A stretch of DNA of 64,000 bases from Incurvaria masculella (lineage: Eukaryota; Arthropoda; Insecta; Lepidoptera; Incurvariidae). The DNA is taken from positions 9,936,001 to 10,000,000 of the forward strand of contig OX335650.1 of NCBI GenBank assembly GCA_946894095.1, written 5' to 3'. Below the pieces are notes generated by a model. The model was not told the DNA's origin. It saw only the letters and a list, made by a program, of their open reading frames with translations, and made no database searches. The translations under genes were made by a program, and so were the position numbers. Shown piece after piece: positions 40,601 to 49,100 of the stretch (positions are counted from its first letter, which is position 1; each line of letters begins with the position of its first letter).

Positions 40601-42437
40601 TTTGTGTATCGATTCACCTCTCAAAGATATAGTACGACTCACCGATAGTCACCTATCTGCAAAATAAAAATTTAAAAAAAATTTTGATTATCAAATAATT
40701 ATTGTGGTGGATGTTGGTAAAGGTTCGCGAAGAACTCATCAATTTGCTACAGAACAAGGAAACGGAGCAGAACCATGCACTAGAAGCGATGCAGCGCGAC
40801 CTGGAGTATCGCATGCAGATTGTCGACGATGTGAGTATTCTCCTTTACACCTAAAGAGGTGCACCTAAAGGACGGTTTTGGTGTAGTATTTCAACCTAAT
40901 AGCCGACCTACAGAGGTAGTCTTCGCGTATCCTTTAGTTTAATCGTGTACTCCGTACTTTTTAGGGTTTCGTACCCAAAGGGTGCCAACGTAACCCTATT
41001 ACTAAGCCTCCGTTTGTCACAGGGCTGTATCTCATGAACCGTAATAGATAGGCAGCTGAAATTTTCACAGAGTGTGTATTTATTTTGCCGCTATAATAAC
41101 AAATAGGTAACATTAAAAAATTTTCAGAATTAAAGGGGTCCCCAAACAAAAAACGTTTTTTCGTGTTAAAACTTGTTCGATGGTACGAAACCCTTCGTGT
41201 GCGAGCCCGACTCGCACTTGGCCGATTTTTTCCTGCGGGCACGAGCCTCAGCAGGGCCTCAAAATGAAGGGCCCCCAGCCTGACAGGATCCTCGAAATCC
41301 CCCCCTCCCTTCCGCAATCAGGCTTCGAAACGTCGTCATCCATCGTTGTATTTTTTTTTTTCTAAAGAGCTCAAAACTCTTGTTTACCCAAAACCCCTAC
41401 GTGGCCAACGACAACCCTGCGTGCATAATTACAGTATTTATCATTTTGCCGTTCTTATATATTAGCGAAGTAATATATAAGTCAATGGTACTTACCCACA
41501 GAACCTACATGTTGGAAAGGACCATCAACGTTTGGCACAACCCGAGACACGTGCTACCATTGCTCGCAGGTGAACCAGCAGATAGCGTCAAAGGCGGAGG
41601 AAATTCACAGCCTGTTCTCGACGCTGGACAACAAGCAACAGGAGATCCACCGGCGAGAGAAGATCATCCTGGCGCTGGAGGAGCAGCTGCGGCGTGCGCA
41701 GGCGCAGCGCACGCGCCAGGAGGAGAAGATCGCGACGCTCGAGCACGAACTCGCCGACGTCGCGGATCGACGACGCGCGCAGGACAAGTAATCTGCTCCA
41801 TTATGTTTTTAAGTAACTGAAAATTGATGGCTAAAACCATACCCAACACTGCGCTTTCGCGATAGTATAGGAATTATATTTCATAATTAAAACCATGGCT
41901 GCCTTTACTTTAAATATCTAAGACGGCTGCCGTATGGAAAACACGGACAATTTAATCATCCAAATTCTACATACATTTGAAAACGCCAGTCGATCGGTTT
42001 GGCGTAAACGATAATTTAGGTGATGTCAGACTAGGGGCTCAGAATAACCGCTTTAGGGCCGAGTCTCTGACGACTAGTAGCTGACAGCTGTGCATCTTTG
42101 TATAAGTATAATTTGTTTCAGGGTATTCTGTGTATCTTATATAAGAACTTATCTCTGCCTACAGAACCAATATTATAAATAAATAAGGAAAACAGCTAAT
42201 CCGGCTAATCCATGGGCGCGGATAGAGACGGCGGCGCGGGACACAAGAGGGGGCGTTCAGCTACATACAACAAGATTAGCTGTTTCCCTTATTTATTTAT
42301 AATATTGGTTCTGTAGGCAGACATAATATTAATAACAACGATTGTTGTTTTTGTGTTTGTTACCATAACCATAACCATAACCAGTTATATAAGAACAATA
42401 TGTCAATTTTTGTTTCAGGAAATTCCTATTCTTCTGA
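25637..42437 (+). CDS. Gene C: Pro-rich N-terminus plus long coiled-coil protein, complete
   Basis: Twenty exons join in phase and give 2781 nt, 926 residues plus TGA: 25637-25673, 26466-26689, 27608-27676, 28590-28679, 29187-29324, 29766-29942, 30539-30785, 31258-31391, 32353-32480, 33038-33188, 33591-33773, 34563-34678, 35362-35597, 36090-36226, 36856-36974, 38743-38860, 39800-39931, 40723-40830, 41570-41787 and 42419-42437. Residues 1-90 are Pro/Ala-rich and basic. Residues about 110-450 are mixed, possibly folded, with an acidic Gly-rich insert. The last 450 or so are coiled coil. AATAAA follows at 42535. I do not recognise the family; a scaffold or cytoskeletal role is inferred from the coiled coil alone. 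Confidence 0.85.
26070..26400 (-). mobile_element. SINE copy with tRNA-like head
   Basis: Body 'gccaggaccatccctgtatg' and 'gggaaaggggcctagac' in reverse complement, ending in a degraded tRNA-like head at 26335-26400. It lies 65 bp before a gene C exon. Confidence 0.65.
26466..26689 (+). CDS. Gene C exon, Pro-rich
   Basis: Acceptor gttgaacag|TT, donor GTGCAG|gtcggg, phase 1 to 0. The other frames are also open because of GC bias; this one was chosen by phase. It codes for 'KPPATKPTAFGGKSPACAPL' and a run of prolines. Confidence 0.68.
26832..27025. mobile_element. MITE copy 1 (palindromic, GCCCCGATTGCAC end)
   Basis: 'agccccgattgcacggagac' at the left, and 'cacgtcactttt' repeated and inverted as 'aaagtgacgtg' towards the middle. 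The same order is seen at 34082-34243, so it is a family. Confidence 0.65.
27266..27304. repeat. Perfect palindrome, 19-bp arms with 1-nt centre
   Basis: 27266-27284 (GCAAATAATGCACCAATAC) and 27286-27304 are exact reverse complements around a single T. Confidence 0.9.
27608..27676 (+). CDS. Gene C exon
   Basis: Acceptor aattttacag|AAA, donor GAAAAG|gtaagt (strong), phase 0 to 0, codes for 'LRPQSAPKYSAIRNVIICEK'. Confidence 0.82.
27875..28125 (+). repeat. Lepidopteran dispersed repeat, copy 2
   Basis: 'ccgaccaagtgcgaatcgga' to 'aggcttagtaatagg', with a short GACG run. About 80-90% similar by eye to the copy at 6669. Confidence 0.75.
28590..28679 (+). CDS. Gene C exon
   Basis: Acceptor actttccag|ACG, donor GATCTG|gtgagt, phase 0 to 0, codes for 'SRKTLSPTSSVNKCTILISD'. 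Confidence 0.82.
28840..29025 (+). mobile_element. SINE fragment
   Basis: 'gtaccatcgcatgggatgaa', 'agatggtcgttcggcaatga' and 'ttcaatgttggcgttctcat' match the SINE body. Confidence 0.6.
29187..29324 (+). CDS. Gene C exon (3' end uncertain)
   Basis: Acceptor gtaacagag|TCG, phase 0, codes for 'SETSVLKAGQQLEINMPAAA'. The donor is uncertain: ATACTC|gtgttg keeps frame with the next exon, while a donor at CCCG|gtcaca would not. Confidence 0.6.
29425..29595 (+). mobile_element. SINE head with perfect hairpin
   Basis: A tRNA-like start 'ggcctcggtggcccagtggc', then an exact 24-bp inverted repeat 29495-29518 / 29523-29546 (core 'tggtcacccatccagaac', 4-nt loop). Only the second arm is normal SINE body, so the inverted duplication arose within the SINE. 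Confidence 0.7.
29766..29942 (+). CDS. Gene C exon
   Basis: Acceptor tttttcag|ACA, donor AAGCAA|gtacgg, phase 0 to 0, 59 codons ('RLRRFFEEYAHYEILCPIDI'). The only open frame across the exon. Confidence 0.85.
29943..30538. other. Gene C intron, no feature recognised
   Basis: AT-rich, no supported exon or known repeat. Confidence 0.5.
30539..30785 (+). CDS. Gene C exon
   Basis: Acceptor ggacgtag|GAG, donor CAACCGG|gttcgt, phase 0 to 1. A Gly/Glu-rich insert, then 'ELLLLNVTDWTADELAQLWR', which looks folded rather than coiled. Confidence 0.82.
31258..31391 (+). CDS. Gene C exon
   Basis: Acceptor gctttcag|AC, donor AACCAG|gtatct, phase 1 to 0, codes for 'LVELQNRLSEVPSFMVEFCQ'. Confidence 0.85.
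31450..31742 (+). mobile_element. SINE copy with A-tail
   Basis: tRNA-like head ('gttcgtggtctagtg', B-box-like 'ggattcgatacccgg'), body 'gaaggtcgtcctgatatggc' and end 'tagccatccatgtcaagttg' followed by A-rich sequence. Confidence 0.72.
31760..32352. other. Gene C intron, SINE scraps only
   Basis: Contains short SINE-like pieces ('agccatcatccatgtccagt' near 32253). No supported exon. Confidence 0.5.
32353..32480 (+). CDS. Gene C exon
   Basis: Acceptor acgtttcag|GAA, donor CTCTAA|gtacga, phase 0 to 2, codes for 'AEGQSLMELLVKMKTKADIN'. Confidence 0.85.
33038..33188 (+). CDS. Gene C exon
   Basis: Acceptor gccggcag|G, donor CTTCAG|gtatgc, phase 2 to 0, codes for 'SLVRDVAKQRARVDELQGQL' and then a PPPQPP stretch. 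Confidence 0.85.
33591..33773 (+). CDS. Gene C exon
   Basis: Acceptor gtggtacag|GAG, donor GACCAG|gtaaga (strong), phase 0 to 0, 61 codons of coiled coil ('SQLRAARARINKLDRQLKEA'). Confidence 0.88.
33774..33935 (+). pseudogene. Partial duplicate of the preceding gene C exon
   Basis: 'gagcgcgcgcaggcagcagcg' and 'caaccggcagctgg' repeat the exon at 33591 in shortened form. 'ttctactgtcaa' copies its end. Internal deletions and stops; no acceptor. It begins within 25 bp of the parent's donor. Confidence 0.78.
34082..34243. mobile_element. MITE copy 2 (GCCCCGGTTGCAC end)
   Basis: Same order of motifs as 26832-27025. The ends 'gccccggttgcac' and 'gtgcactcggccc' are inverted, and TTA flanks both sides, which suggests a 3-bp target duplication of the PIF/Harbinger type. 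Confidence 0.65.
34563..34678 (+). CDS. Gene C exon
   Basis: Acceptor tggttacag|AAC, donor GCAACG|gtacct, phase 0 to 2, codes for 'VRDALKTSELSVSQLTHERD'. Confidence 0.87.
35070..35235 (+). mobile_element. SINE fragment
   Basis: 'ggttctggatggatgaccat' and 'cccgcccacgttggtaccac' match SINE body copies. Confidence 0.6.
35362..35597 (+). CDS. Gene C exon
   Basis: Acceptor tcgttcag|G, donor GATCCTG|gtgagc, phase 2 to 1, 78 codons of coiled coil ('AALHTQLASLAEQVEERSQA'). Confidence 0.88.
35598..35762 (+). pseudogene. Truncated tandem copy of the gene C exon at 35362
   Basis: After only 14 bp of intron (ending tttag) the exon restarts at 35612 and matches for about 145 bp. An internal deletion breaks the frame ('gagcaagaagccactctgca') and there is no matching 3' end. 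Period 250 bp. Confidence 0.85.
36090..36226 (+). CDS. Gene C exon
   Basis: Acceptor atttgcag|AT, donor ATCGCG|gttagt, phase 1 to 0, codes for 'QLHVVQEALRLAEEQLAASV'. Confidence 0.87.
36227..36855. other. Gene C intron, no feature recognised
   Basis: Unremarkable AT-rich intron. Confidence 0.5.
36856..36974 (+). CDS. Gene C exon
   Basis: Acceptor ttattacag|GAA, donor TTAAA|gttagt, phase 0 to 2, codes for 'HHKLAVELLSKEELIGKMQV'. Confidence 0.87.
37510..37720 (+). mobile_element. SINE copy (head and first half of body)
   Basis: Head 'agctggtggtgaaagggccc', then 'gttggataagtgcatttcgt' and 'catgtaaaactgtacgtccc', shared with 9605-9780. Confidence 0.62.
38087..38347. mobile_element. Inverted-repeat element flanked by 14-bp direct repeats
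   Basis: The ends GTTTGAAAACTT...GGCTTTTCACG and their reverse complement at about 38284-38315 form 30-bp imperfect arms. CATATATTGCACAG occurs at 38073-38086 and again at 38348-38361. The open frame across it is incidental. Confidence 0.7.
38743..38860 (+). CDS. Gene C exon (3' end uncertain)
   Basis: Acceptor attgtgtag|C. Donor CAGGAG|gttata keeps phase 0 for the next exon; the frame stays open about 190 bp further, so a later donor is possible. Codes for 'KVEQYERHLSEMQLQSAIAT'. Confidence 0.72.
38861..39799. other. Gene C intron; one possible microexon
   Basis: AT-rich. A 21-nt in-phase candidate (39691-39711, D-E-A-M-I-N-E, flanked by ag and gt) is unproven. Nothing else recognised. Confidence 0.35.
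39800..39931 (+). CDS. Gene C exon (intact parent of array 7)
   Basis: Acceptor gttgctcag|ATT, donor ATTAAG|gtgcgt, phase 0 to 0, codes for 'MSLLEMAHHNEELTSDLRQK'. Confidence 0.85.
39932..40400 (+). repeat. Exon array 7: donor-bearing partial copies, 157-bp period (gene C)
   Basis: Two good copies and a third decayed one of the exon at 39800 follow in tandem. 'caagctcattaaggtgcg' or close variants occur at about 39920, 40077 and 40234, so the period is 157 bp. The repeat joins exon to intron where 'tccgtatgagcctg' (exon) resembles 'tccgcatgaacctg' (junction). Copies 2 and 3 lack an acceptor. Confidence 0.86.
40723..40830 (+). CDS. Gene C exon
   Basis: Acceptor ttggtaaag|GTT, donor GACGAT|gtgagt (strong), phase 0 to 0, codes for 'LLQNKETEQNHALEAMQRDL'. 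Confidence 0.87.
40963..41228 (-). repeat. Lepidopteran dispersed repeat, copy 3
   Basis: 'agggtttcgtacccaaaggg' to 'gactcgcacttggccga', the reverse complement of the 6669 copy. The GACG run is lost. Confidence 0.75.
41570..41787 (+). CDS. Gene C penultimate exon
   Basis: Acceptor tgctcgcag|GTG, donor GGACAA|gtaatc, phase 0 to 2, 72 codons of coiled coil ('IILALEEQLRRAQAQRTRQE'). Confidence 0.9.
41788..42153. other. Gene C last intron, fragment of a MITE family
   Basis: 41968-42030 ('gaaaacgccagtcgatcggt') is the reverse complement of part of the element at 62345-62890. Nothing else recognised. Confidence 0.5.
42154..42321. mobile_element. MITE with 47-bp near-perfect inverted ends
   Basis: 42154-42200 and 42275-42321 are reverse complements with one mismatch, starting TCTGCCTACAGAACC. 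The 74-bp middle is GC-rich. It lies in the last intron of gene C, about 100 bp before the terminal exon. Confidence 0.85.
42419..42437 (+). CDS. Gene C terminal exon (6-residue tail)
   Basis: Acceptor ttgtttcag|G, phase 2. It completes Lys, then codes K-F-L-F-F and TGA at 42435-42437. Confidence 0.8.
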
Positions 42438-42534
42438 AAAGTGCCCATGGATGGGTGCCGTTTTCGTAGTTTGCATTGATAGTTTTTACGAAGATTAAAT
42501 TAAATTATGTGCCTTTGTAAAATGTAAGCATTGA

Positions 42535-42540
42535 AATAAA
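42535..42540 (+). terminator. Gene C polyadenylation signal
   Basis: AATAAA about 100 bp after the gene C stop, followed by 'attatttagcagg'. Confidence 0.65.
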
Positions 42541-42559
42541 ATTATTTAGCAGGACAATT

Positions 42560-43830
42560 TTTATTCCTTGGAATCAGTAGAGTTTTTTATGGGTAAATAG
42601 AGAAAATGTGTTAAGATATTTTGTGTTTGCTTCCCTTCTTATTTTCTCACATTTTACGCCTGACAATGAACGGACCAGGAGAGACATTTACGGACTTTTC
42701 GCAAATTTCCCGTATTGTCCGCTATCAAATGGTATTCTACAAAAAGACCAATCCGGGTGCGACGCTGCTACCGAAAAGTAGTGTAAGTGTCGGCAAACGC
42801 ACGCTAGAGATGTCTTCTGTCACTCGTCAATACCAATTTGCGAATTTCACGTTAACTTGTGCCTGCATTTGCGTAAGCTACCGTTTTACGCAAAAAGTCC
42901 GTGAATGCCTGTCCAGGTACCCTTGGCGTAAGATGGTGAAGCGTTAAAAACAGGGTTTGAAAAGTAAAACTGATTAGTCATTGGTGACTCATCAGTAAGT
43001 CTGATGATCACAGACGAATTTAAATTTAATGATTAAGCCCCATTAGACCCACTGGTGGCTGTGCCATTACTAGGGGTCTAATCATGAAAGCGAAAGCGAG
43101 AAGTTCTCGTTTTCGCTTCTGTCAAACTCTACGTAGAAAAAAAGTAAGCATATTTGTAAAGTGGCACGCTCATCTTTTAAGCGGTATGTGACTCGGCACA
43201 GTGTATTGATATTCAAGTGGCGTTCATCTTGAAATTCAATTCGTGTTCTCTCCATTAGTACAAGAGCAGGCAGGATTATCACATTATGTATCAGGCTAAT
43301 ATCGTGACAATGGGTGTGGTATTAGCCATTCATGTCCATTAAATGTTCATTACGTACATTAAAACAACGTGCAAAAAATATACTTCCCGTATGTTTCAAT
43401 AGCATACCATTAACTCTACAATTATATTTATAAAACGATGGAATGCAAAGATCCGATTGGAAAATCTTTTTCTGATTAAAGTTGATTTTGGGAAGGCTGT
43501 AATTTGCTGCTTTCTTAAATTGGGATAATTAGTTGCAATCAAAGAAGTAACGAAAAGTAATACCAACATGTGTTAAAAGTGATATTTCGGCCAAACAAAT
43601 TGTGTCAAGCGATGAAAGAAACTACATAAAGATTCACAGAAACTGTCACAAGATGTTCTGGCGTTCGCTTCCATGAGTAGATAAGCTGATTTACTTTGTT
43701 GATGAGATTCATAGTCGTTACTCGTACTTGGCTGAGCCATCAATAAATGCCATACATAAAATGTATGGACCAAATGTCAAATTTGACAGTCGGAAGTCAT
43801 ACTTTGGCTCAGCACCGTACACCGACTCAA
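42560..43830. other. Intergenic, repeat debris
   Basis: Short inverted segment 'gaaagcgaaagcgagaag' / 'cgttttcgctt' near 43086-43120 and a SINE scrap near 43300. No coding sequence that I trust. Confidence 0.45.
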
Positions 43831-43924
43831 AAAATAACAGAAATCGTAACTACAAAAATGGAAATTATTTTTTACTTTTTAATGCTTTTTCTTTGAAGTC
43901 GGTTTTTTTTTTATTTGTTTATTT

Positions 43925-44262
43925 TTAGTGAATCTGAAGTACACTTACTAATTTGTACACGTCCTTTCCAATAAAATAAGAATCACCGAAATCGGTTGGC
44001 GTCATATTGAGTTATTCGTCCATTTGTCGCGCACATCTTAATACAAATTTAAGACTTTTATGATTTTCTCATGGATATCATTGTCAGAACTTAACCAAAT
44101 TAAAATGGGACCACTTAGGAAGCACTAGCTATCATTTAAAAAAATAATCATCATAATCTATTCACCCAGGCAAAAGTTATGAGGTAACAAGCATAAAAAT
44201 AAAGCAAAAAAAAAACATACAGGCGAATTGATAACCTCCTCCTTTTTTTGAAGTCGGTTAAA
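43925..44262. repeat. Lepidopteran dispersed repeat (GAAGTCGGTT ends)
   Basis: Bounded by 'tttgaagtcggtttttt' (about 43893) and 'tttttttgaagtcggttaaa' (about 44246), with 'tacaggcgaattgataacct' before the end. From general knowledge this ending is very common in lepidopteran genomes. Confidence 0.65.
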
Positions 44263-44399
44263 AACTACACATAAACTCGCTTAATGACAGCCATTTAACA
44301 TCGTACACAGCGCACGTGCGATCTTTGTAAAATCTGTGTAAATATAAACAATTCGAAACGGTCATGTATGCGTACACCGTTGCAATCTGTGCAATAATA

Positions 44400-45966
44400 C
44401 AGGGTGTCCCAAAAGTCATGGTCCAAACGAACTGGGGTGATAGAGGAGCTTATTTGCTATCATAATCACCAGGGATGTAGTTACCGCATTCTTAGTAGTT
44501 TAGAAGTTAGAGCACTTTTTACTGATTTATTAATATAAGCTCCAATTCAAAGAAAAAAAATATTTAAAAAATACAACATTGTGTATATCTATTTTTTGTT
44601 TTCTGTGCTGTCCTAAATAGTGATGTGTCTTTTTATTAAAAAAAATTCCACTAAGATAGCTTTCATATTGTTCTTGTAGCAAATACATTTTAAACAACCA
44701 ATATTAAATCCATAAAAAATATCTGAATTTCGAATGAAGATTATAAAAAAAAAATGTTCTACCGAAAAGTGAACCGATGCTGAAAAAACTTCTGCTATTT
44801 ATGCCGATTCTAACAAGGTATAATTTGTTAATAATTCTCTGACACATGGACAGTAATTGAAGTAAATTACCTTCAAAAGAAAAAAAATTAAAAAATGCGG
44901 GTTCAGTGTGATCAGTTTATTTCATTATTTTTTACAGTAAATGCTCAAAATGCCGGCCACCAGCCCTGATACACAAACGGCATCGCCTTAAAAAGTTTCT
45001 TTTTAATAGTCTCATGCCTCGATGATTGTTCCGAACTATCTCTGCGGCAGCTTGTAGCTTGTCCCGAAGCTGATGTATGTTTGCGTTTTCCTTACTGTAG
45101 GCAATTTCTTTGTAGTATCCCCAAACATAGAAGTCGAGTGGGTTAAGGTCTGGTGAGCGCGCTGGCCAGTGGATTGTCCCCCCTCTCCCTATCCACTGAT
45201 TTGGGTATGCATTGTTAAGGTGGTCTTGAACGATGCGTGTGTAATGCGCTGGTGCCCCGTCGTGCTGCAACCACATTCTCTCCTGTTGCTCAGGCAGGAT
45301 ATCTTGCAGAAGTTCACCCAGGTCTCGCTGCAGGAACTGCAGGTACCGTCGACCATTGAGCCTCGGCGGTAGCTCAAACGGCCCAATGAGCCTTCCACCT
45401 AGTATGCCTGCCCAGAGGTTTACTCCGAAGTGGTGTTGGAAGCGGTCGTTTCTTATTATTCTTGGATTTACTACTGCCCAAGAGTGAAGATTGTGAATAT
45501 TGAAGATCCCAAGCCGTTTAAATGTTGATTCATCGCTCCACAAAATGTTGTCGAAGAACTGTGCATCCTCTCGCGACTTCCGAAGCATTTCTCTGCAAAA
45601 CGCCACCCTATGAGCGTAGTCAGCGGGCAGGAGGGCTTGCACACGTTGCACGTGGTAGGGATGTAGACGGTTCCTTCTCAACATCCGTTGTACTGTAGAC
45701 TTTGGAACGCCACTACGTCGTGAGATGGTTCGTATGCTTATAGTCGGGTCCTCCCGAACCATGGCAAGCACTGCTTCTTCCCCGTCGACCACAGGTCGTC
45801 CTTCTCGGCGTGGAGCACCAGGTATTTCGCCTTGCATGTAAGCGTTATGCACACGTATGAATACTCGGTGATCGGGGTAACGTTGGCGATTCGGAAATCG
45901 ATTTTGGTATTCTCTTGCAGCACGTCGAGCGTTGCCATCACAGAACCCATAAACGTGGAGTCAATA
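44400..45966 (-). mobile_element. Tc1/mariner-superfamily transposon, truncated at its 5' end
   Basis: The low-coordinate end is CAGGGTGTCCCAAAAGT just after a TA (44398-44399), as expected for a mariner-type terminal repeat and TA target. The matching repeat is not found near 45966 or upstream of EXOSC8, so the transposase-start end is missing. A one-ended element like this should not be mobile. Confidence 0.85.
44932..45960 (-). CDS. Tc1/mariner-type transposase, N-terminally truncated (DDxD)
   Basis: Open for 342 codons after a TGA at 45963-45961, with no start ATG at the proper place. It begins 'LHVYGFCDGNARRAAREYQN', the N-terminal helix-turn-helix domain typical of this insect group. 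Next come 'SIRTISRRSGVPKSTVQRML' (second HTH) and the catalytic triad: 'ILWSDESTF', 'WLQHDGAPAH' and 'RSPDLNPLD'. Counting by hand, 41 residues separate the second and third Asp, which points to the DD41D (rosa-like) branch. No internal stop or frameshift. Either recently inactivated or kept. It runs divergently from EXOSC8, only about 170 bp from its ATG. Confidence 0.88.
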   Translation of the reverse strand, partial: LHVYGFCDGNARRAAREYQNRFPNRQRYPDHRVFIRVHNAYMQGEIPGAPRREGRPVVDGEEAVLAMVREDPTISIRTISRRSGVPKSTVQRMLRRNRLHPYHVQRVQALLPADYAHRVAFCREMLRKSREDAQFFDNILWSDESTFKRLGIFNIHNLHSWAVVNPRIIRNDRFQHHFGVNLWAGILGGRLIGPFELPPRLNGRRYLQFLQRDLGELLQDILPEQQERMWLQHDGAPAHYTRIVQDHLNNAYPNQWIGRGGTIHWPARSPDLNPLDFYVWGYYKEIAYSKENANIHQLRDKLQAAAEIVRNNHRGMRLLKRNFLRRCRLCIRAGGRHFEHLL

Positions 45967-46134
45967 AATAGTCAGGATCAGTATTATATTCTGTGGGCTG
46001 GATTCATTCTGTGGTTGTGTTCATAGTATTATATTCTGTGGTTGTGTTGTGCCCTGATTAGTCTGTGGTGTTGTGTGTGTATTGCCCCTTTGATTTTCCC
46101 GGTTTATTTGTTTGCTGATGATTTGCTGCTGAAA

Positions 46135-46151
46135 ATGGCAGAAATTTACAA
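46135..46151 (+). CDS. EXOSC8: EXOSC8 exon 1
   Basis: M-A-E-I-Y plus two bases, donor TACAA|gtaagt, phase 2. Confidence 0.92.
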
Positions 46152-49100
46152 GTAAGTATCTTTACTCTTGTGCCAAATTATGGTTGCTTCACTGGAATGA
46201 ACATTCTTCGGTGATTCTTATGTTATTGGAATCGGTAGTAGCTGAACTAACAAAGTAGGGTTAAGTTAAATAAACATTAGAATATTTTTAAATATTTTGT
46301 ACGAAAACAAGCAAAGTAGTGAATATTAAGTTATGCCGAATTAAGCGCACCAAAATAATATTTTTGTTTTCAGAGTAATACATCCTGCCAAATACTACAG
46401 TCACTACGTGTCGTTGAATGTCCGCCCAGATGACAGGCCGTTCGATGGCTTTCGTCCGGTGATCGTCAATTTGGGTTCTATCAAAACTGCTGATGCTTCA
46501 TCGCTCGTTAAGTTTGGAAACACAGCGGTTGTCTGTGGAATCAAGCTGGTAAGTGCCTAATAACCAATTCATGCAGCACAATCTACAAGGGCCTGTAAAA
46601 CAGGAGGGCTAGGATGACACATAATTGTACCTAAAGTAAAATTTATCAGACCATCTTATCTTAGTGGAAAGTTACTGGACTTGACAACAGCGCCATTTAT
46701 GCTTTGTGACACCAACCACAATGTCATTAAATACCTACTTTCGACCCTAGGTGGCGGTACCATCACTGCATTTACAGTAATGCATGGTAATGCCAAATAT
46801 TTACTGTCGGGTAAGGTAAGTTATTTTTCTATTTAGAAGAACAAAATATAAAAAATCTTATACATTTCAGCCATAACGAAGTACACATCCCCCTTGCTGT
46901 TAAAAATCTTGTAAATACAGGAAATTCACAAAATTATACTAGTCGTTCGGGAAACGAGTGTTCTTGCTGGTTTTTGGAGCGGGGATGGAGCGCGCGAAAC
47001 GTGCGTACCCTTCCACTGACATGATGGCACTGGCTTTATTTTACTTTACTTTACGCTAGGGTATATAGGCGCCTTAAAAAAATTGCTCATTTATGTGAAA
47101 ACAATGAAAATGATCAATTTAACAGTCACAGATTTGTAGATGTAGGTGTTAAGAAGTTATTTATACATTTTAATAACAACGCATTTTAAATAAATAAAAA
47201 TTACTTTACAGCTTATAGTGGAAATGCGTGCTTAAGCTTGCGGCGGGATACATGTACTACATCGTTACATCGTTCAAAAACAAGCGTTATTAAAAAAGAA
47301 AATCTTTAGAAGTCTGCTTTTTTTATTCAGGAGATTTGGGCTGTAGGGCACCATCTCTGGTTAGTGCTTAAAATTAAAATTTATTTTATTTTTAAGCACT
47401 AACTAGAGATGTTATAAAAATTCAAATATTTTTCGCCTGAAGAAGAAAGAAGATAAATCTATAATAACCTTAACCATAATACCAACCATGTCAATTGGTA
47501 AAATTGGTTTGAACTGTGAATATAAAAAGGTTAGAAATGGCTGTGTGTACTCAAGTTAGCTACTAGAATGTTTGCAAAACATGCTTGTAATAATTATAAG
47601 TTTTTTTTTTTTTAAGATGGTTCATTTATGAGTAGGTAGGTAACGGTAACTTTAGGAAGTCTCAAGCAATTGATTTTTTACAGGCAGCGACAAACGTAAC
47701 TTTCTAGCCCCTTAGCTTATGTCTGGTTGATATTGTCGGACTTTTTGGCACCTAAATATGACTTACTGCAAACCGATGTAAGGTTTGACAGAATGTTTGT
47801 ACAAAAAATGCCATAAGTAGGACAAATCTGGTATGAGGGACAAATAGCTAAAGAATCAAAGAAAAAATAACTTGAAGTAATGGATACATAATTTTTTAAG
47901 TGTACTTGGGCAATTAATGTCTCAAATAAAAAATAAATAGATGGGTAGAATTACTAGGTCCTTTTCCTTTAGTTTTTGTTTATAGCAGCATCTACTGTAT
48001 AGTAGTTTAAATCAAACAGTCTCAAAAGATACCAAATCCACGTAATGGAGGATAATAAACGAATGAATACGCATTTCCGCTATTACCTGTTGTGACGTTC
48101 GACCGGAACCCTCGCTTTAGCGGCGGCTCCGTCCGCGTCATCACGCGCCACCACTCCAAATTAAATGTGGAATCGGTGTACCCTTGGTGGGTAGCCGAGC
48201 CAAGTACTACCAGGGACGGGGAAAAAGAATACGACCAATTTTAGTGAGAATAAAGGTGGACGTTTATTACAAAGAAAACTAAACAACAAAATGCTCAGGC
48301 GGTACGTAAATGGTTTGCAGTTAGAAAGTCTGTCGTTGAGGCCTCCGTTAAGGGTAGAAAAACTTGGTGGTTGGTTCACTCAGTGGTGGACCACGTCGGT
48401 GCGCAGCATGGTGGGTGCACGCGCGTGCGGTGCGGCGCGCGGGGCGTCGGCTCAGAGCAGCGGCGCCGGCGTGTCGGCCGCGTCGTCAACGCCGGCCGAC
48501 GGCGTGGCGGCGTGGCTCAGCGCTGCTCGGCGCGGGGCGCATCGGCGCGGCTGCGCGGATGGCCGGTCAGCGTGCTCGGCTACCTCGCCACGTCGCTGCC
48601 GGCGACGGCGACCCCTCGCGAGCCGTGCCTCGCGCGGTCAGTCGTTACATTTAGGGGCTCGCAAGAAGAGCCCCGCAGGGACCGCGGTAGGTGGACCGCG
48701 GTTTGTAGAGGTGCGCTCTTTGCGAAGGCTGCTGGTAAAGTGCGCGACCCAAAATGGTCGCCGCACTACGAAATTATCATTTTCGTTTCTCTTTTTTTCT
48801 GAGGGTAACGAAGATTTTAATTAGGTAAAACCACGGAGGGAGCAAGGCGATTGGATTAGCCTTGGCCAAGGAGCTATGAACACTGTAGTGGCTTACCAAA
48901 AATCCACTACGTGACACAACCCCCCCTCTCAAGGAAAGAGGACGACGAGCCGTCCGACCTGTCGCCCTCGACAGACCGAGTCCTCGAGAGTAAGCCAAGG
49001 CTAATCAGGCACAGGTGAAGCCTGAATGAAATGGGTAAGTGAACAAGGTCGGGTGGGACACAAATAAAAAAAACAACAATCTTAAACTACGGGCTACCTA

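Noticed and set aside
46340..46548. EXOSC7/Rrp42 as an alternative identity for the exosome gene
   Set aside because: The N-terminal 'KYYSHYV' segment, the 'CSSRFRPGPP' motif and the length of 280 residues fit Rrp43/EXOSC8 better.
48291..48824. 177-codon plus-strand ORF, present again at 57482-58015
   Set aside because: It lies in the LTR, opposite to the element's transcription, and reflects GC-rich LTR sequence.
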